From Cohnella hashimotonis (GTDB lineage Bacteria; Bacillota; Bacilli; Paenibacillales; Paenibacillaceae), in NCBI RefSeq assembly GCF_030014955.1, contig NZ_JAGRPV010000001.1, forward strand, positions 1,860,001 through 1,924,000: a DNA stretch of 64,000 bases. Direction: 5' to 3'. A program made the position numbers and the translations under genes. The notes below the pieces were generated by a model. That model saw nothing but the letters and a program-made list of their open reading frames with translations, ran no database searches and was not told where the DNA came from. Position 1 is the first letter of the stretch. Every line of letters starts with the position of its first letter. Positions 1 to 14,017 of the stretch are shown piece by piece.

Positions 1-225
1 GCGCCCGTGCCCTTTTTTAACTATGCGGGCCAGCAGGATGCCATCTTTCCGCACTGGCGCTCGGTCGCCGAAGGGATGGGGGAGCTGGCCAAGCTGTACG
101 GCTTGCTGGGCCGCGAGGACCGGTTCCGGTTCTATCTCGGCGAGGGCAAGCACGATTTTCCCGAAGAGATCCGCTTGCTGGCATACCGCTTCTTGGATCG
201 CTGGCTCAAGCAAGAAGGAGAATAA
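1..225 (+). CDS. C-terminal end of an alpha/beta hydrolase (esterase-like), cut by window edge
   Basis: Only the last 74 residues are in the window, reading in frame from base 1 to a TAA at 223-225. The segment has the look of an alpha/beta-hydrolase tail: GQQDAIFP could carry the catalytic Asp, and the GKHDFPEE stretch the catalytic His, followed by a helix ending the domain. Acetyl-xylan esterase or dienelactone-hydrolase-like enzymes of sugar-utilisation loci end this way. The next gene starts 3 bases after the stop, so the two are almost certainly cotranscribed. The family is inferred from the tail alone, and the substrate cannot be told. Confidence 0.6.
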   Translation, partial: APVPFFNYAGQQDAIFPHWRSVAEGMGELAKLYGLLGREDRFRFYLGEGKHDFPEEIRLLAYRFLDRWLKQEGE

Positions 226-228
226 GCG

Positions 229-1227
229 ATGAATCCGCTAAAAATCGTCATGCTGCAAAGCCGTCATTTTACGGACCGCATCTTTAACGAAGCGCACTTG
301 TCCCGAATCCGGCAGTTCGGCGAGTTGATCGTCAACGACAGCGTAGGCAATCCGACGCCCGAGCGGGCGGCAGAGTTGGCCGAAGGCGCGGATATGATCA
401 TCACGTCATGGGGCTGCCCGCCGCTTGACGCGCAGGTCCTCGACCGCTGTCCGAAGCTCGGCATCGCCCTGCATGCGGCCGGCACGGTCAAGCCGATCGT
501 AAGTCCGGCGCTGCAGGAGCGCGGCATCCGGGTCGGTACGGCGAACGAAGCGCTGGCCCGCGGCGTGGCGGAGACGGCGCTCGGTCTCGCCATCGTATCG
601 CTCAAGAACATGTGGCAGCTGGCCCGCAACACGCGCGAAGGCGAGTGGGACAAGCAGCGGGAGCGCGTGCGCGAGCTTTACGAGGTCACCGTCGGCGTCA
701 TTGGCGCAGGGCTGTCCGGCCGCCACTTGATCAAGCTGCTCCAGGCGTTCGAGGTTCGGGTGCTCGTGTACGACCCGTTCGTGAACGAAGCCGCGATCGC
801 GGGCATGGGCGCCGAGAAGGTCGAGCTGGACGCGCTGCTCTCCGGCTCGGACGTCGTCTCGATTCATGCGCCGTCGATTCCGGAGACGGAGCGCATGATG
901 AACGCGCGCACGCTCGGACTGATGAAGGAAGACGCGATTCTCATCAATACGGCCCGCGGCTCGCTCGTCGACGAGGAGGCGCTTGTCGCGGAGCTGCGCA
1001 AAGGACGGCTGTGGGCGTGCCTTGACGTCACGGACCCCGAGCCCCCTTGCGCCGATCATCCGTTCCGCTCGCTGCCCAACGTCACGCTGCTTCCGCATAT
1101 CGCCGGTGCCGAGAACAATGGCCTGCGCCGGATCGGCGCCTATATCGCGACCGAAGTCGAGCGATACGCCGTCGGCAAGCCGCTTCAGGGTGAAGTCGAC
1201 GTAACCCAGCTGTTCAGGTTGGCTTAG
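229..1227 (+). CDS. D-isomer-specific 2-hydroxyacid dehydrogenase
   Basis: A 332-residue NAD(P)-dependent oxidoreductase of the D-2-hydroxyacid dehydrogenase family, expected in the cytoplasm. The Rossmann dinucleotide motif GVIGAGLSGRHL lies near residues 153-164. The conserved family active-site signs follow: Arg in NTARGSLVDEEAL (about 242), Glu in DVTDPEPP (about 268) and His in LPHIAGA (about 288). Length is normal for the family. The ATG follows the esterase stop by 3 bases, with AAGAAGGAG just upstream as ribosome binding site. Its position next to an esterase and carbohydrate genes suggests oxidation or reduction of a sugar-derived 2-keto or hydroxy acid. That substrate is inference. 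Confidence 0.85.
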   Translation: MNPLKIVMLQSRHFTDRIFNEAHLSRIRQFGELIVNDSVGNPTPERAAELAEGADMIITSWGCPPLDAQVLDRCPKLGIALHAAGTVKPIVSPALQERGIRVGTANEALARGVAETALGLAIVSLKNMWQLARNTREGEWDKQRERVRELYEVTVGVIGAGLSGRHLIKLLQAFEVRVLVYDPFVNEAAIAGMGAEKVELDALLSGSDVVSIHAPSIPETERMMNARTLGLMKEDAILINTARGSLVDEEALVAELRKGRLWACLDVTDPEPPCADHPFRSLPNVTLLPHIAGAENNGLRRIGAYIATEVERYAVGKPLQGEVDVTQLFRLA

Positions 1228-1233
1228 GTCGTG

Positions 1234-1263
1234 TTGACACTGCGCGAAGCGCGCAACTAAGAT
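1234..1263 (+). promoter_or_regulatory. Candidate sigma-A promoter with palindrome in the spacer
   Basis: TTGACA at 1234-1239 and TAAGAT at 1258-1263 are separated by 18 bases. The spacer contains the inverted repeat TGCGCG-AAG-CGCGCA (1241-1255), a possible operator for the GntR-type regulator encoded downstream. The terminator-like hairpin at 1276-1314 lies between this promoter and that gene, so the promoter may be spurious or its transcript attenuated. Confidence 0.35.
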
Positions 1264-1275
1264 AAGAAGAACATC

Positions 1276-1314
1276 GGATTCCGACTCGCCCGCGGGTACG
1301 CGAATCCTTTTTAT
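1276..1314 (+). terminator. Rho-independent terminator-like hairpin after the dehydrogenase
   Basis: GGATTC (1276-1281) pairs with GAATCC (1302-1307), with CCCGCGGG able to pair inside the loop, and the stem is followed by TTTTTATTT. It probably ends the esterase-dehydrogenase transcript. Confidence 0.55.
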
Positions 1315-1340
1315 TTCTTAGAGGCGGTTGGGAGAGAGTT

Positions 1341-2732
1341 ATGAAAACGAAGCAAAGCCGCAAAACGTTCCGGATCCGCCAGGACGAGATGCTGAGCCGC
1401 CTGAGGCAGGACATCCTCGAGGGCGTTCGCAAGCCGGGGGAGTTCCTTCCTTCGGAGAAGGATTTGTCGGACCGGTTTGCGCTTAGCAATAAAATCGTAC
1501 GGGACGTGCTGGCCGAGCTGGCCGCGGAAGGCCTGATCGAAAAAAAGCCGCGGATCGGCAGCGTCGTCTCGCAGCGCAGCGAGCCGGAACGCATCGTCTT
1601 GAAGCTCGGCCACCACGGATCGACGCTCCGGGAGACGGAGCTGAAGGCGCTGCTGTCGAGCTTCGAGGCGCGGTATCCGCACATCCGCGTGCAGGACGTT
1701 ACGCTGCCGGGCCACGATCCGATCGCGCTGAAGCCGTACTTGGAACATGGACTGGTCGACGTGATCACGCTCAACGATGCCGAGCTTCGGACCTTCCGGG
1801 AAACGGGAGATGCGGACGGGCTGCTGCCGCTGGTAGGGGAGCCGGAGTGCTACCCTTTTTTAACCGGCGCGATGACGGCCGGCGGCACGCTGTTAGCGAG
1901 GCCGTTTACGTTCAGTCCGACGATTTTGTGTTACAACCGCGAGCATTTCCGCGAGCGCGAGATGTGGGAGCCAGACAGCGGTTGGGGCTGGGACGAGCTG
2001 CTTGGCGCGGCGGACCGGCTCACGGTGCCTCAAGAACGGGCAGGCTTTCATTTTTCGGCTACCCAGCGCAACCGGATCGCCGTATTTTTGCTGCAAAGCG
2101 GGGCGAAGGCGGAGCGGGATGCCGCCGGCCGGCTTCGCATGCGCGGCACGCGGATGCTCGCAGGCATTCGGCGTTATAAGGAAATCGTCACGGACCGGAT
2201 GACGCCGCTCATGTCCGAGCGCGATGCCGGATTTCGTGTCGAGGAGCTGTTCGCGCAGGGCAAGCTGTCGATGATGCTGACGACGTATTACGGCTTGAAC
2301 GCGCTCCGGCAGGCCGACATCGCTTACGATATCGCGCCGCTTCCCCGGCTGTCCGATCCGGTCACGCTGGTCATCGCGATCGGGCTCGCCGTCAACAGGC
2401 ATTCCCCTCGCGCGGCGGAGGCCAGGCTGCTGACGGAGTACTTGACCGGGCCGGCCGCGCAGGCGGCCATTCGCCGCGATACGCTCAGCCTGCCCGCCTT
2501 GCGCGCGGCCGCCGACGAGCCGGGCAACGGCGACGGCGCCGAAGGTTTTTCCCGCCCCTCGAGGTTCGGCATGTACCGGGAGATCATTCCGACGTATCGA
2601 TTCGGCGATGCGCTAGGCCTGCTGGAGCGGGAGTGGAGCCGTCTGCTGCCCGAGGTCATGCTGTATTTGTCCGGGCTTCAGTCGGAGGAAGCGTTTTGCG
2701 ACAAAGTCGAGGCGGCCGGACAGTTTTCGTGA
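1341..2732 (+). CDS. GntR-type DNA-binding domain fused to a sugar-binding-protein fold (regulator)
   Basis: A 463-residue cytoplasmic regulator. Residues about 14-77 form a GntR winged helix-turn-helix (LPSEKDLSDRFALSNKIVRD, then a GLIEKKPRIGSVV wing). Instead of the usual UTRA or FadR effector domain, residues about 84-460 look like a family-1 extracellular solute-binding protein, as found in carbohydrate ABC importers. There is no signal peptide or lipobox, so the binding fold must act inside the cell as a sugar sensor. The start ATG has GGGAGAG upstream. It lies upstream of and convergent with a giant secreted lyase, and it is a good candidate for local control of the locus. The family of the second half is recognised from general pattern (EARYPHIRVQD, many aromatic residues, GKLSMMLTTYYG), not from alignment. 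Confidence 0.75.
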   Translation: MKTKQSRKTFRIRQDEMLSRLRQDILEGVRKPGEFLPSEKDLSDRFALSNKIVRDVLAELAAEGLIEKKPRIGSVVSQRSEPERIVLKLGHHGSTLRETELKALLSSFEARYPHIRVQDVTLPGHDPIALKPYLEHGLVDVITLNDAELRTFRETGDADGLLPLVGEPECYPFLTGAMTAGGTLLARPFTFSPTILCYNREHFREREMWEPDSGWGWDELLGAADRLTVPQERAGFHFSATQRNRIAVFLLQSGAKAERDAAGRLRMRGTRMLAGIRRYKEIVTDRMTPLMSERDAGFRVEELFAQGKLSMMLTTYYGLNALRQADIAYDIAPLPRLSDPVTLVIAIGLAVNRHSPRAAEARLLTEYLTGPAAQAAIRRDTLSLPALRAAADEPGNGDGAEGFSRPSRFGMYREIIPTYRFGDALGLLEREWSRLLPEVMLYLSGLQSEEAFCDKVEAAGQFS

Positions 2733-2744
2733 TCGCCGGCATTC

Positions 2745-2783
2745 AAAAAAACGCGCGAGCCGCATTCGCTCGCGCGTTTTTTT
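2745..2783. terminator. Bidirectional terminator between convergent genes
   Basis: ACGCGCGAGC (2751-2760) and GCTCGCGCGT (2768-2777) form a perfect 10-bp stem with a 7-base loop, flanked by A6 on the left and T7 on the right. It can therefore stop transcripts from both the GntR fusion gene and the opposing secreted-protein gene. Confidence 0.85.
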
Positions 2784-2854
2784 ATCGTTTACGTCGGCCT
2801 TGCTCATACTTCTCCTGCCGCTTGCACGAATGATCCGCTAACGGTTCCGTGACT

Positions 2855-8173
<5,319 letters not shown>

Positions 8174-8244
8174 TTAAAGTAATTGCGGGTGCAAATCCGA
8201 ATGACGAACGATTTCACCTCCGATCGATGCCGATACGCAAGCGC

Positions 8245-8273
8245 ATTGTATTGTGTTCATCAGGAGATCTGAA
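8245..8273 (-). promoter_or_regulatory. Candidate promoter for the secreted lyase gene
   Basis: On the minus strand TTCAGA (8273-8268) and TACAAT (8250-8245) are 17 bases apart, about 90 bases before the TTG start. This matches sigma-A at 4/6 and 5/6 positions. Confidence 0.4.
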
Positions 8274-8283
8274 TACGCTTTCA
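8270..8283 (-). promoter_or_regulatory. cre-like catabolite-repression site
   Basis: The minus-strand sequence TGAAAGCGTATTCA matches the Bacillus cre consensus (WTGNAANCGNWNNCW) except for the first W. It overlaps the -35 hexamer of the candidate lyase promoter. CcpA repression of a polysaccharide-degrading enzyme would make sense. This is a pattern match only. Confidence 0.4.
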
Positions 8284-8378
8284 CCATGGGGGTCGTCGCC
8301 TGACAAGATGATGGTAAGACGCCCGTCCGCGGCAGTAAACGAACGATCCTGACGGACCTTCAACTCCTTTCATATTTT

Positions 8379-8394
8379 CTGATAAAAGTATCAG
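8379..8394. repeat. Perfect inverted repeat, possible operator
   Basis: CTGATA-AAAG-TATCAG is a perfect 6-bp palindrome with a 4-base centre in the divergent intergenic region. It has no T-run, so an operator is likelier than a terminator. The cognate regulator is unknown. Confidence 0.3.
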
Positions 8395-8591
8395 CTTTCG
8401 AAAAACCGACCAAGGCGCGCTTTACGGCGTATTCACGAGCATTTGCGGCTGGGCTTTTTTATAGATTCTTATCGTTTTTGAATGAACCCGAAAGAAGTTG
8501 CAACTTGCGGAATACCGCTCATTTCCCGCCGCCCGCCGCCCTTATATGATGAAGGTATAGGCAAAAGGCAAATAAGGGGAGCGCGCAAAAG

Positions 8592-11500
8592 ATGAAAAAA
8601 AGACTAGTTTCCGCGCAGGCCACGGACGGCATCGGACGGCTGCGCGCCAAGTGGGCGGACCCGCCCATGGATTGCAGGCCGGTTCCGTTCTGGTCCTGGA
8701 ACGGAACGCTTGAGCAGGATGAGCTGAACGCGCAGGTCGATGGCTTCAAGACGCAAGGCATGGGCGGCTTCATGATGCACGTGCGGGAAGGCCTCGAGAC
8801 GCCTTATCTCGGCGAAGCTTTCATGGACCGCATTCGGGATACGGTGGCGAAGGCCGAGGCGGAAGGAATGCAGGCCTGGCTGTACGACGAAGACAAGTAT
8901 TCCTCGGGAATGGGCGGCGGCCAAGTCGGGCGAATCGGGGGAGACGCCGTCCGCGCAAAGGCGTTGTCGTTGACCGTTGCGCGAACGCTGGATACTGATG
9001 ATTCGATTCAAGCCGCGTACGTCGCGGTCATCGAAGGCGACGCCCTTCGCAGCTGCGAGAGGCTCGCGAAGCCGGATGCGGACGCAGCCGGCCATGCGCT
9101 TGCGGAGGGCGAAGTTTATCTCGTCCTGCGACGCCATGTCGCGGCGCCGAACGAGTGGTGCCACGGCGACGCGTATCCGGACGCGCTGAATCCCGAGGCG
9201 GCCAGGCTGTTCATCGAGACGACGCACGAGAAGTACAAGGTCGCGGTCGGCGAGGCCTTCGGGCGAACGATTCCCGCCATTTTTACCGACGAGCCTTCGA
9301 TCCGCGGCTTCCACGAGGGCTTAAACCGGCCGGACATGACCTGGATCGCCTGGTCGGACGTGCTGCCGGAAGCTTTTCTCGTGCGTAACGGATACGAGGT
9401 TTGGGAGCTGCTGCCGTATTTTTTCTTTTGCGGCCCCCACGCGGCGCGCATCCGGCACGACTATTGGGCGACGGTGACGGAGCGGTTCGTCGATGCCTAT
9501 ACGAGGCAGCTCGCGGATTGGTGCCGGACGAACGGCATCGCGCTTGCCGGACACTACTGCGAGGAAGGGAGCTTGATCGGGGCCGCGCTTCATTGCGGCG
9601 CCGTCATGCCGCATTACCGTTATCTGGACGTGCCCGGCATCGACACGCTGTGCGAGCAGACGGACGAGAGTCTGACGGTGAAGCAAGCGTCGAGCGTCGC
9701 GAACCAGTACGGCCGAAAAAAGGTCATTACGGAAACGTACGGCGTAACCGGGTGGGGGCTCACCTTCGAGAGCCGCAAGTGGATCGGCGACTGGCAGCTC
9801 GCGCTCGGCGTCAACGTGCTGACGCACCATCTTGCGCTGTACACGCTCCGCGGCTGCCGCAAGCGGGATTATCCGCCTTCGTTTAACTATAACGTCAACT
9901 GGTGGCCGCACAATCGGACGATCGAAGATTACTTCGCGCGTCTTGGCGCCGTGCTGAGCGAGGGCAACGTTCGAAGGGACGTGCTCGTCGTCCACCCCAC
10001 GTCCTCGGTATGGACGATGCTCGGCCGGGACGTGCAGGCGGGACCATGGCGCAATAGGGCGGGAATCGCGGAGGAGCTGGAGGCTTACAATAAGGCATTT
10101 AATGAGCTGATCGACCTGCTGCACGGCGAGCACTACGACTTCGATCTGGGCGACGAAACCATCCTGCGCGAAGTCGGCGCCGTGGAGGGCGATCGGCTCA
10201 TCGTCGGGCAAGCCGGCTACCGCGTCGCGGTGCTGCCGGATCTGCGCAATCTGGCGCGTCCGACCCTGGAGCTGCTGATCGCTTATATGGAGGCCGGCGG
10301 CATCGTGCTGTCGTACGGGGACGGGCCGAATCTGCTGGACGGCAGGGAGGCGGGGAAGGCGCTGTCCGTGCTTACCGGGCATTCCCGGTTCATGAGGCTG
10401 AACGGCATGCTTGAGCTGCCGGCGGCGCTTGCCGGCCTGTTCCCGCGCCCCGTCAGCCTGCGCGGGCGTGACGGCGCAGAGCTGCGCCGGTTGCTCTGCA
10501 TGCGCAGGGAGCTGCCGGACGGCATCGTCGTGTTCGCGGCGAACAACGACCGCGAAGCGGGCTGCGAGGCCCGGATCCGCATCGAAGGCACCGGGACCGT
10601 CGAGCGGTGGGATCCGCTGTCCGGGGAGTCGACGCCCGTCGCGTCCAGGCAGGAGAACGGATTCGCGGTTTTCGAGGATCGGTTCGGTCCCGCGGATTCC
10701 AGGCTATACGTGCTGCGCGCCGGAGAAGCGGAGCACGGCGCCGCCGCTGCCGCGGCAGGCACGACGACCGACGGGACTGCTCTGAACGACGAGCTCGCGC
10801 GTCAATTACCTTTTTCCGAGCCTTGGCTTGTCCTCGACGCCCCGGTTTCCTTCTCCCGGTCCGCTCCCAACGCGCTGGTTCTCGACCGCTGCAGGTATCG
10901 GCTCGGGGACGAGGCGTGGTTGGAGGAAATGGACGTATGGCAGGCGCAGCGGGAGCTGCGCGAACGGCTGGGCATGCGTCAGGTTTACGCCAACGGCAAG
11001 CTCCAGCGCTACTTATGGATCGGCGAGCCGCATCCGCGAGACGGGGCGGAGGCTGCATTCCGATTTTCTTTTGATGTCAGCCGCGTCCCCGAGGGGGAGG
11101 TCAGGCTGGCCTTCGAGCAGGCGGAGCGTTTCCGTTTTGCCTTAAACGGCCGTCCCCTCGCGCATTCGCCCGACGGCTGGTATTTGGACCGATGCCTGGG
11201 GACGGTCAAGCTGCCGCGGCTAGCGCAAGGGGAGAACGCGCTGGACGTTTCTTGCGCCTACACGCACGATATGGAGCTGGAGGACGCGTACCTTCTCGGC
11301 AGCTTCGCGCTTGATTCTCGCCGCGGCCTGATCCGCGAATCCGAGCGCTTGACCCTTGGGGATTGGTGCGGGCAGGGCTACCCGCATTATTGCGGAAGCA
11401 TGATTTACCGTTTTGAGTTCACGGCCCCAAGACGCCGGCATGCGCGCGTATTTATGGAGATGGGGCCGTACGAGGCGGTAACGGTAAAGCTGACGATCAA

Positions 11501-11774
11501 CTCTCTCCGCGAGCATGCGATTCCTTGGCGGGCCGCAGGTACGGTCGAACTGACGCCATGGCTGACGGACGGCATCAATGCGCTCGATATCGAGATCGCG
11601 GGCAGCCCTCGCAATCTTCTCGGTCCGCTCCACGAGGCCAAGCCGGGCGCCGCATGGACGGACTGGTGGTCGTTTCGCCCGACCGGAGACGCGTATTCCC
11701 CGGAATACCGGCTGCAGCCCTACGGCCTCATGGGGCCTGTCAAGCTTTTTGCGATCCCCAATTCAGATTATTAA
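8592..11774 (+). CDS. Large glycoside hydrolase, GH106/alpha-L-rhamnosidase-like
   Basis: A 1060-residue protein without signal peptide, so probably cytoplasmic. The N-terminal part has the pattern PVPFWSWNGTLEQDELNAQV, then GMGGFMMHVREGLETPYL and AWLYDEDKYSSGMGGG, typical of GH106-type and related rhamnosidase-like barrels. Further on come FTDEPSIRGF (possible acid) and LAGHYCEEGSL. The last roughly 300 residues form beta-sandwich modules (a jelly-roll with YRFEFTAPRR), common as C-terminal sugar-binding domains here. The ATG has AAGGGGAG 11 bases upstream. It probably trims imported oligosaccharides. Family placement is by recognised motifs, and the true substrate is not known. Confidence 0.7.
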   Translation: MKKRLVSAQATDGIGRLRAKWADPPMDCRPVPFWSWNGTLEQDELNAQVDGFKTQGMGGFMMHVREGLETPYLGEAFMDRIRDTVAKAEAEGMQAWLYDEDKYSSGMGGGQVGRIGGDAVRAKALSLTVARTLDTDDSIQAAYVAVIEGDALRSCERLAKPDADAAGHALAEGEVYLVLRRHVAAPNEWCHGDAYPDALNPEAARLFIETTHEKYKVAVGEAFGRTIPAIFTDEPSIRGFHEGLNRPDMTWIAWSDVLPEAFLVRNGYEVWELLPYFFFCGPHAARIRHDYWATVTERFVDAYTRQLADWCRTNGIALAGHYCEEGSLIGAALHCGAVMPHYRYLDVPGIDTLCEQTDESLTVKQASSVANQYGRKKVITETYGVTGWGLTFESRKWIGDWQLALGVNVLTHHLALYTLRGCRKRDYPPSFNYNVNWWPHNRTIEDYFARLGAVLSEGNVRRDVLVVHPTSSVWTMLGRDVQAGPWRNRAGIAEELEAYNKAFNELIDLLHGEHYDFDLGDETILREVGAVEGDRLIVGQAGYRVAVLPDLRNLARPTLELLIAYMEAGGIVLSYGDGPNLLDGREAGKALSVLTGHSRFMRLNGMLELPAALAGLFPRPVSLRGRDGAELRRLLCMRRELPDGIVVFAANNDREAGCEARIRIEGTGTVERWDPLSGESTPVASRQENGFAVFEDRFGPADSRLYVLRAGEAEHGAAAAAAGTTTDGTALNDELARQLPFSEPWLVLDAPVSFSRSAPNALVLDRCRYRLGDEAWLEEMDVWQAQRELRERLGMRQVYANGKLQRYLWIGEPHPRDGAEAAFRFSFDVSRVPEGEVRLAFEQAERFRFALNGRPLAHSPDGWYLDRCLGTVKLPRLAQGENALDVSCAYTHDMELEDAYLLGSFALDSRRGLIRESERLTLGDWCGQGYPHYCGSMIYRFEFTAPRRRHARVFMEMGPYEAVTVKLTINSLREHAIPWRAAGTVELTPWLTDGINALDIEIAGSPRNLLGPLHEAKPGAAWTDWWSFRPTGDAYSPEYRLQPYGLMGPVKLFAIPNSDY

Positions 11775-11806
11775 TGGTACGATCAGAGGAAAAAGGAGGG
11801 AGTCGC

Positions 11807-14017
11807 ATGAGAAAATTCAATCCGATCCCGCTGTTCAAAGACCGGTCCACTTCCTTGTTTTTGCGGCTTCTCTCGGGTTTCCTCTGCATTATCCTGCTGA
11901 TGAGCTCCCTCGTGCTTTACTTTTATTCCGAATCCAAAGAAAACGTCCGCGAGCAGATCGTCAAATACAACACGCTGATGCTCCAGCACACGACGGAAAG
12001 CTACGAAAAGCATCTCGACATGGTCAAGCGCCAGATGCTCGTTTTTCTGCTCAGCGAGAAGGCGCAGAACCTGCGCGCGGCTCCCAATTACCGGGAGATT
12101 CCGCTTCTGCAGCAGGAGATCAACGGATGGACCTCGGACCTGCAGATGTATATGAACAATATCGTTTTTTTCACCCGGTCCAAAGATTTGATCGTCGAAA
12201 AGGGAACGAGCGCGCCCGCGAATTCGATGTTTAACGTATTTTACGAGAGCGAGGCGTACGATGCCGCGTTCTGGGAAAAGCAGTTCGACGAGGATTACAG
12301 CGCTCGCGTGCTGCCGGCCGACGTTTTCCGCAACCATATGTTTCGCAGCGCGACCACGATCGTCGGAGAGCTCGTTCCGATCGTTTTCAAAACCAAGGGC
12401 AGCCATGACTTTTTAATGATCGTCTTTCTGGACGCCCGGAAAATGTTCGAATCCTTTCACCAGGCCGCGGGCGACGATTTTATGGTGATGGACGATACGG
12501 GCCGCGCGATCTTCCGGAGCGCAGGCCAAACGCCGGAGATCGACCCCGCCGGGCTGCGCCAGGCGAGCGGAGGCGAGTACGTCTCGGACGGCAAGTACTA
12601 TTTTCAGTCGAAAGGAACCCTGACCGGCTTCACTTACGTTCAGCGCGTGCCCGTCGAGCGGATCGCCTCGCAGACCCGCATGAACATCACGCTTATCGTC
12701 GCGACCGGCTTCTCGATCGCCGCCGGCATCGTCATCTCCTGGCTGTTCGCGACCGGCATCAACAACCCGCTCCAGAAGGTGATCGGCGCCATCCGCGGCG
12801 AGGCCGGCAGCGCGTCGTTCCGGTCGTCGATCCGGGAGTTCAACATTATTCGCGGCCAGCTCCAGGACAAGGAAAAAATGCATAAACAGCTCGCGTTCCT
12901 GCAGCAGCTTAAAGCGATCCCCAGTCACGGCGCCCCGCCGCCCGCCGCCTTCAAGGACGAGCCGTTCGTCATCGTGCTGTTCCACGCGATGAGCAGGCGG
13001 GAGGAAGACGACGAGCAGGCGTATTTCCGGACGTGGCTCAGTTATATGAAGGTACATATGGAAGACCGGCTCGGCCGGGCCTTTCCCGAATCGATGACCT
13101 TCCACATCGAGGCCTATCAAATCTTAAGTCTCGTCTACACGAGCCAGCGCGAGGAAATCATCATTCGCCTGAAGCAAATGGAGCCGCTCTTCGAGCAGGA
13201 TCGGGCGTTCGGCACGGTGACGGTCGCCGTCTCCTCCGTATACGGCAACGCGGGCCGGATCGGCGCCGCCTACCGGGAAGCGCAGGACCTCGTGCTCGAG
13301 CGCAAGCTGGCCGATCGGATGCAGATCGTGACCGCACGTACGGCCGGAGCGGAAACGATCGGGTTCGCGCCCGACCAATGGAAGGAATTCCAGTCGAACC
13401 TGCGCGAAGGCAACGAGGCGCAGCTGACCAGCCTGATCAAGCGAGTTTTCGCCAAATGGCAGGGGAAAGAAGTGCCCGCGTCCGCCTGGCTGGCGTTCGG
13501 CGAGGGGCTGATCGGCAAGATCAAGAGCGAGGCCAGTCCGCTCGTCATCGCGCCGGACCGGCTGCAGGAGATTTTCACGGACGTCGACCGTCAGCTGCAG
13601 CGCTGCATTACGGTATCCGAGCTGGAGGCGCTGCTGACGCGCAAGACGGCGCTCGCCGCGCAGGCGTTCCGGGAGAAAAAGCAGCTGCGCGACCCGATCA
13701 CGACGTTTGTCGTCGAATACGTCAACCAGCATTTGTCCGAAGAAATCTACCTGGATACGCTGGCCGAGCGGCTCAACCTGAGCGGCGGCTACCTGTCCTC
13801 CTATTTCAAAGAAAAGACGGGAATGAACATCGTCGACTTTATCAACGAAACCCGGATCATGAAGTCGGCGAGCCTGCTGGTGGACAGCAAGTACAAGGTG
13901 CAGGACGTGGCCGAAGCCGTCGGCTACCGCAACATTACCTCCTTCAACCGCATGTTCAAAAAGTACATGGGACTCACCCCGAGCGAATTCCGCAGAAAGC
14001 CGGGCGCGGAGCGTTGA
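11807..14017 (+). CDS. Membrane-anchored AraC-family transcriptional regulator
   Basis: A 736-residue one-component sensor-regulator. The first transmembrane helix is at about residues 17-42. An extracellular sensor domain (about 43-290) is followed by a second helix (about 291-318) and a cytoplasmic linker. The C-terminal AraC double helix-turn-helix occupies about 630-730 (LAERLNLSGGYLSSYFKEKT, then VQDVAEAVGYRNITSFNRMF). The ATG at 11807 is chosen because AAGGAGGG lies 6 bases upstream; the frame is open further upstream but inside the preceding glycosidase. It sits just before an LplABC-type importer, and such regulators usually activate the adjacent transporter on sensing an extracellular sugar. 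Confidence 0.85.
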   Translation: MRKFNPIPLFKDRSTSLFLRLLSGFLCIILLMSSLVLYFYSESKENVREQIVKYNTLMLQHTTESYEKHLDMVKRQMLVFLLSEKAQNLRAAPNYREIPLLQQEINGWTSDLQMYMNNIVFFTRSKDLIVEKGTSAPANSMFNVFYESEAYDAAFWEKQFDEDYSARVLPADVFRNHMFRSATTIVGELVPIVFKTKGSHDFLMIVFLDARKMFESFHQAAGDDFMVMDDTGRAIFRSAGQTPEIDPAGLRQASGGEYVSDGKYYFQSKGTLTGFTYVQRVPVERIASQTRMNITLIVATGFSIAAGIVISWLFATGINNPLQKVIGAIRGEAGSASFRSSIREFNIIRGQLQDKEKMHKQLAFLQQLKAIPSHGAPPPAAFKDEPFVIVLFHAMSRREEDDEQAYFRTWLSYMKVHMEDRLGRAFPESMTFHIEAYQILSLVYTSQREEIIIRLKQMEPLFEQDRAFGTVTVAVSSVYGNAGRIGAAYREAQDLVLERKLADRMQIVTARTAGAETIGFAPDQWKEFQSNLREGNEAQLTSLIKRVFAKWQGKEVPASAWLAFGEGLIGKIKSEASPLVIAPDRLQEIFTDVDRQLQRCITVSELEALLTRKTALAAQAFREKKQLRDPITTFVVEYVNQHLSEEIYLDTLAERLNLSGGYLSSYFKEKTGMNIVDFINETRIMKSASLLVDSKYKVQDVAEAVGYRNITSFNRMFKKYMGLTPSEFRRKPGAER

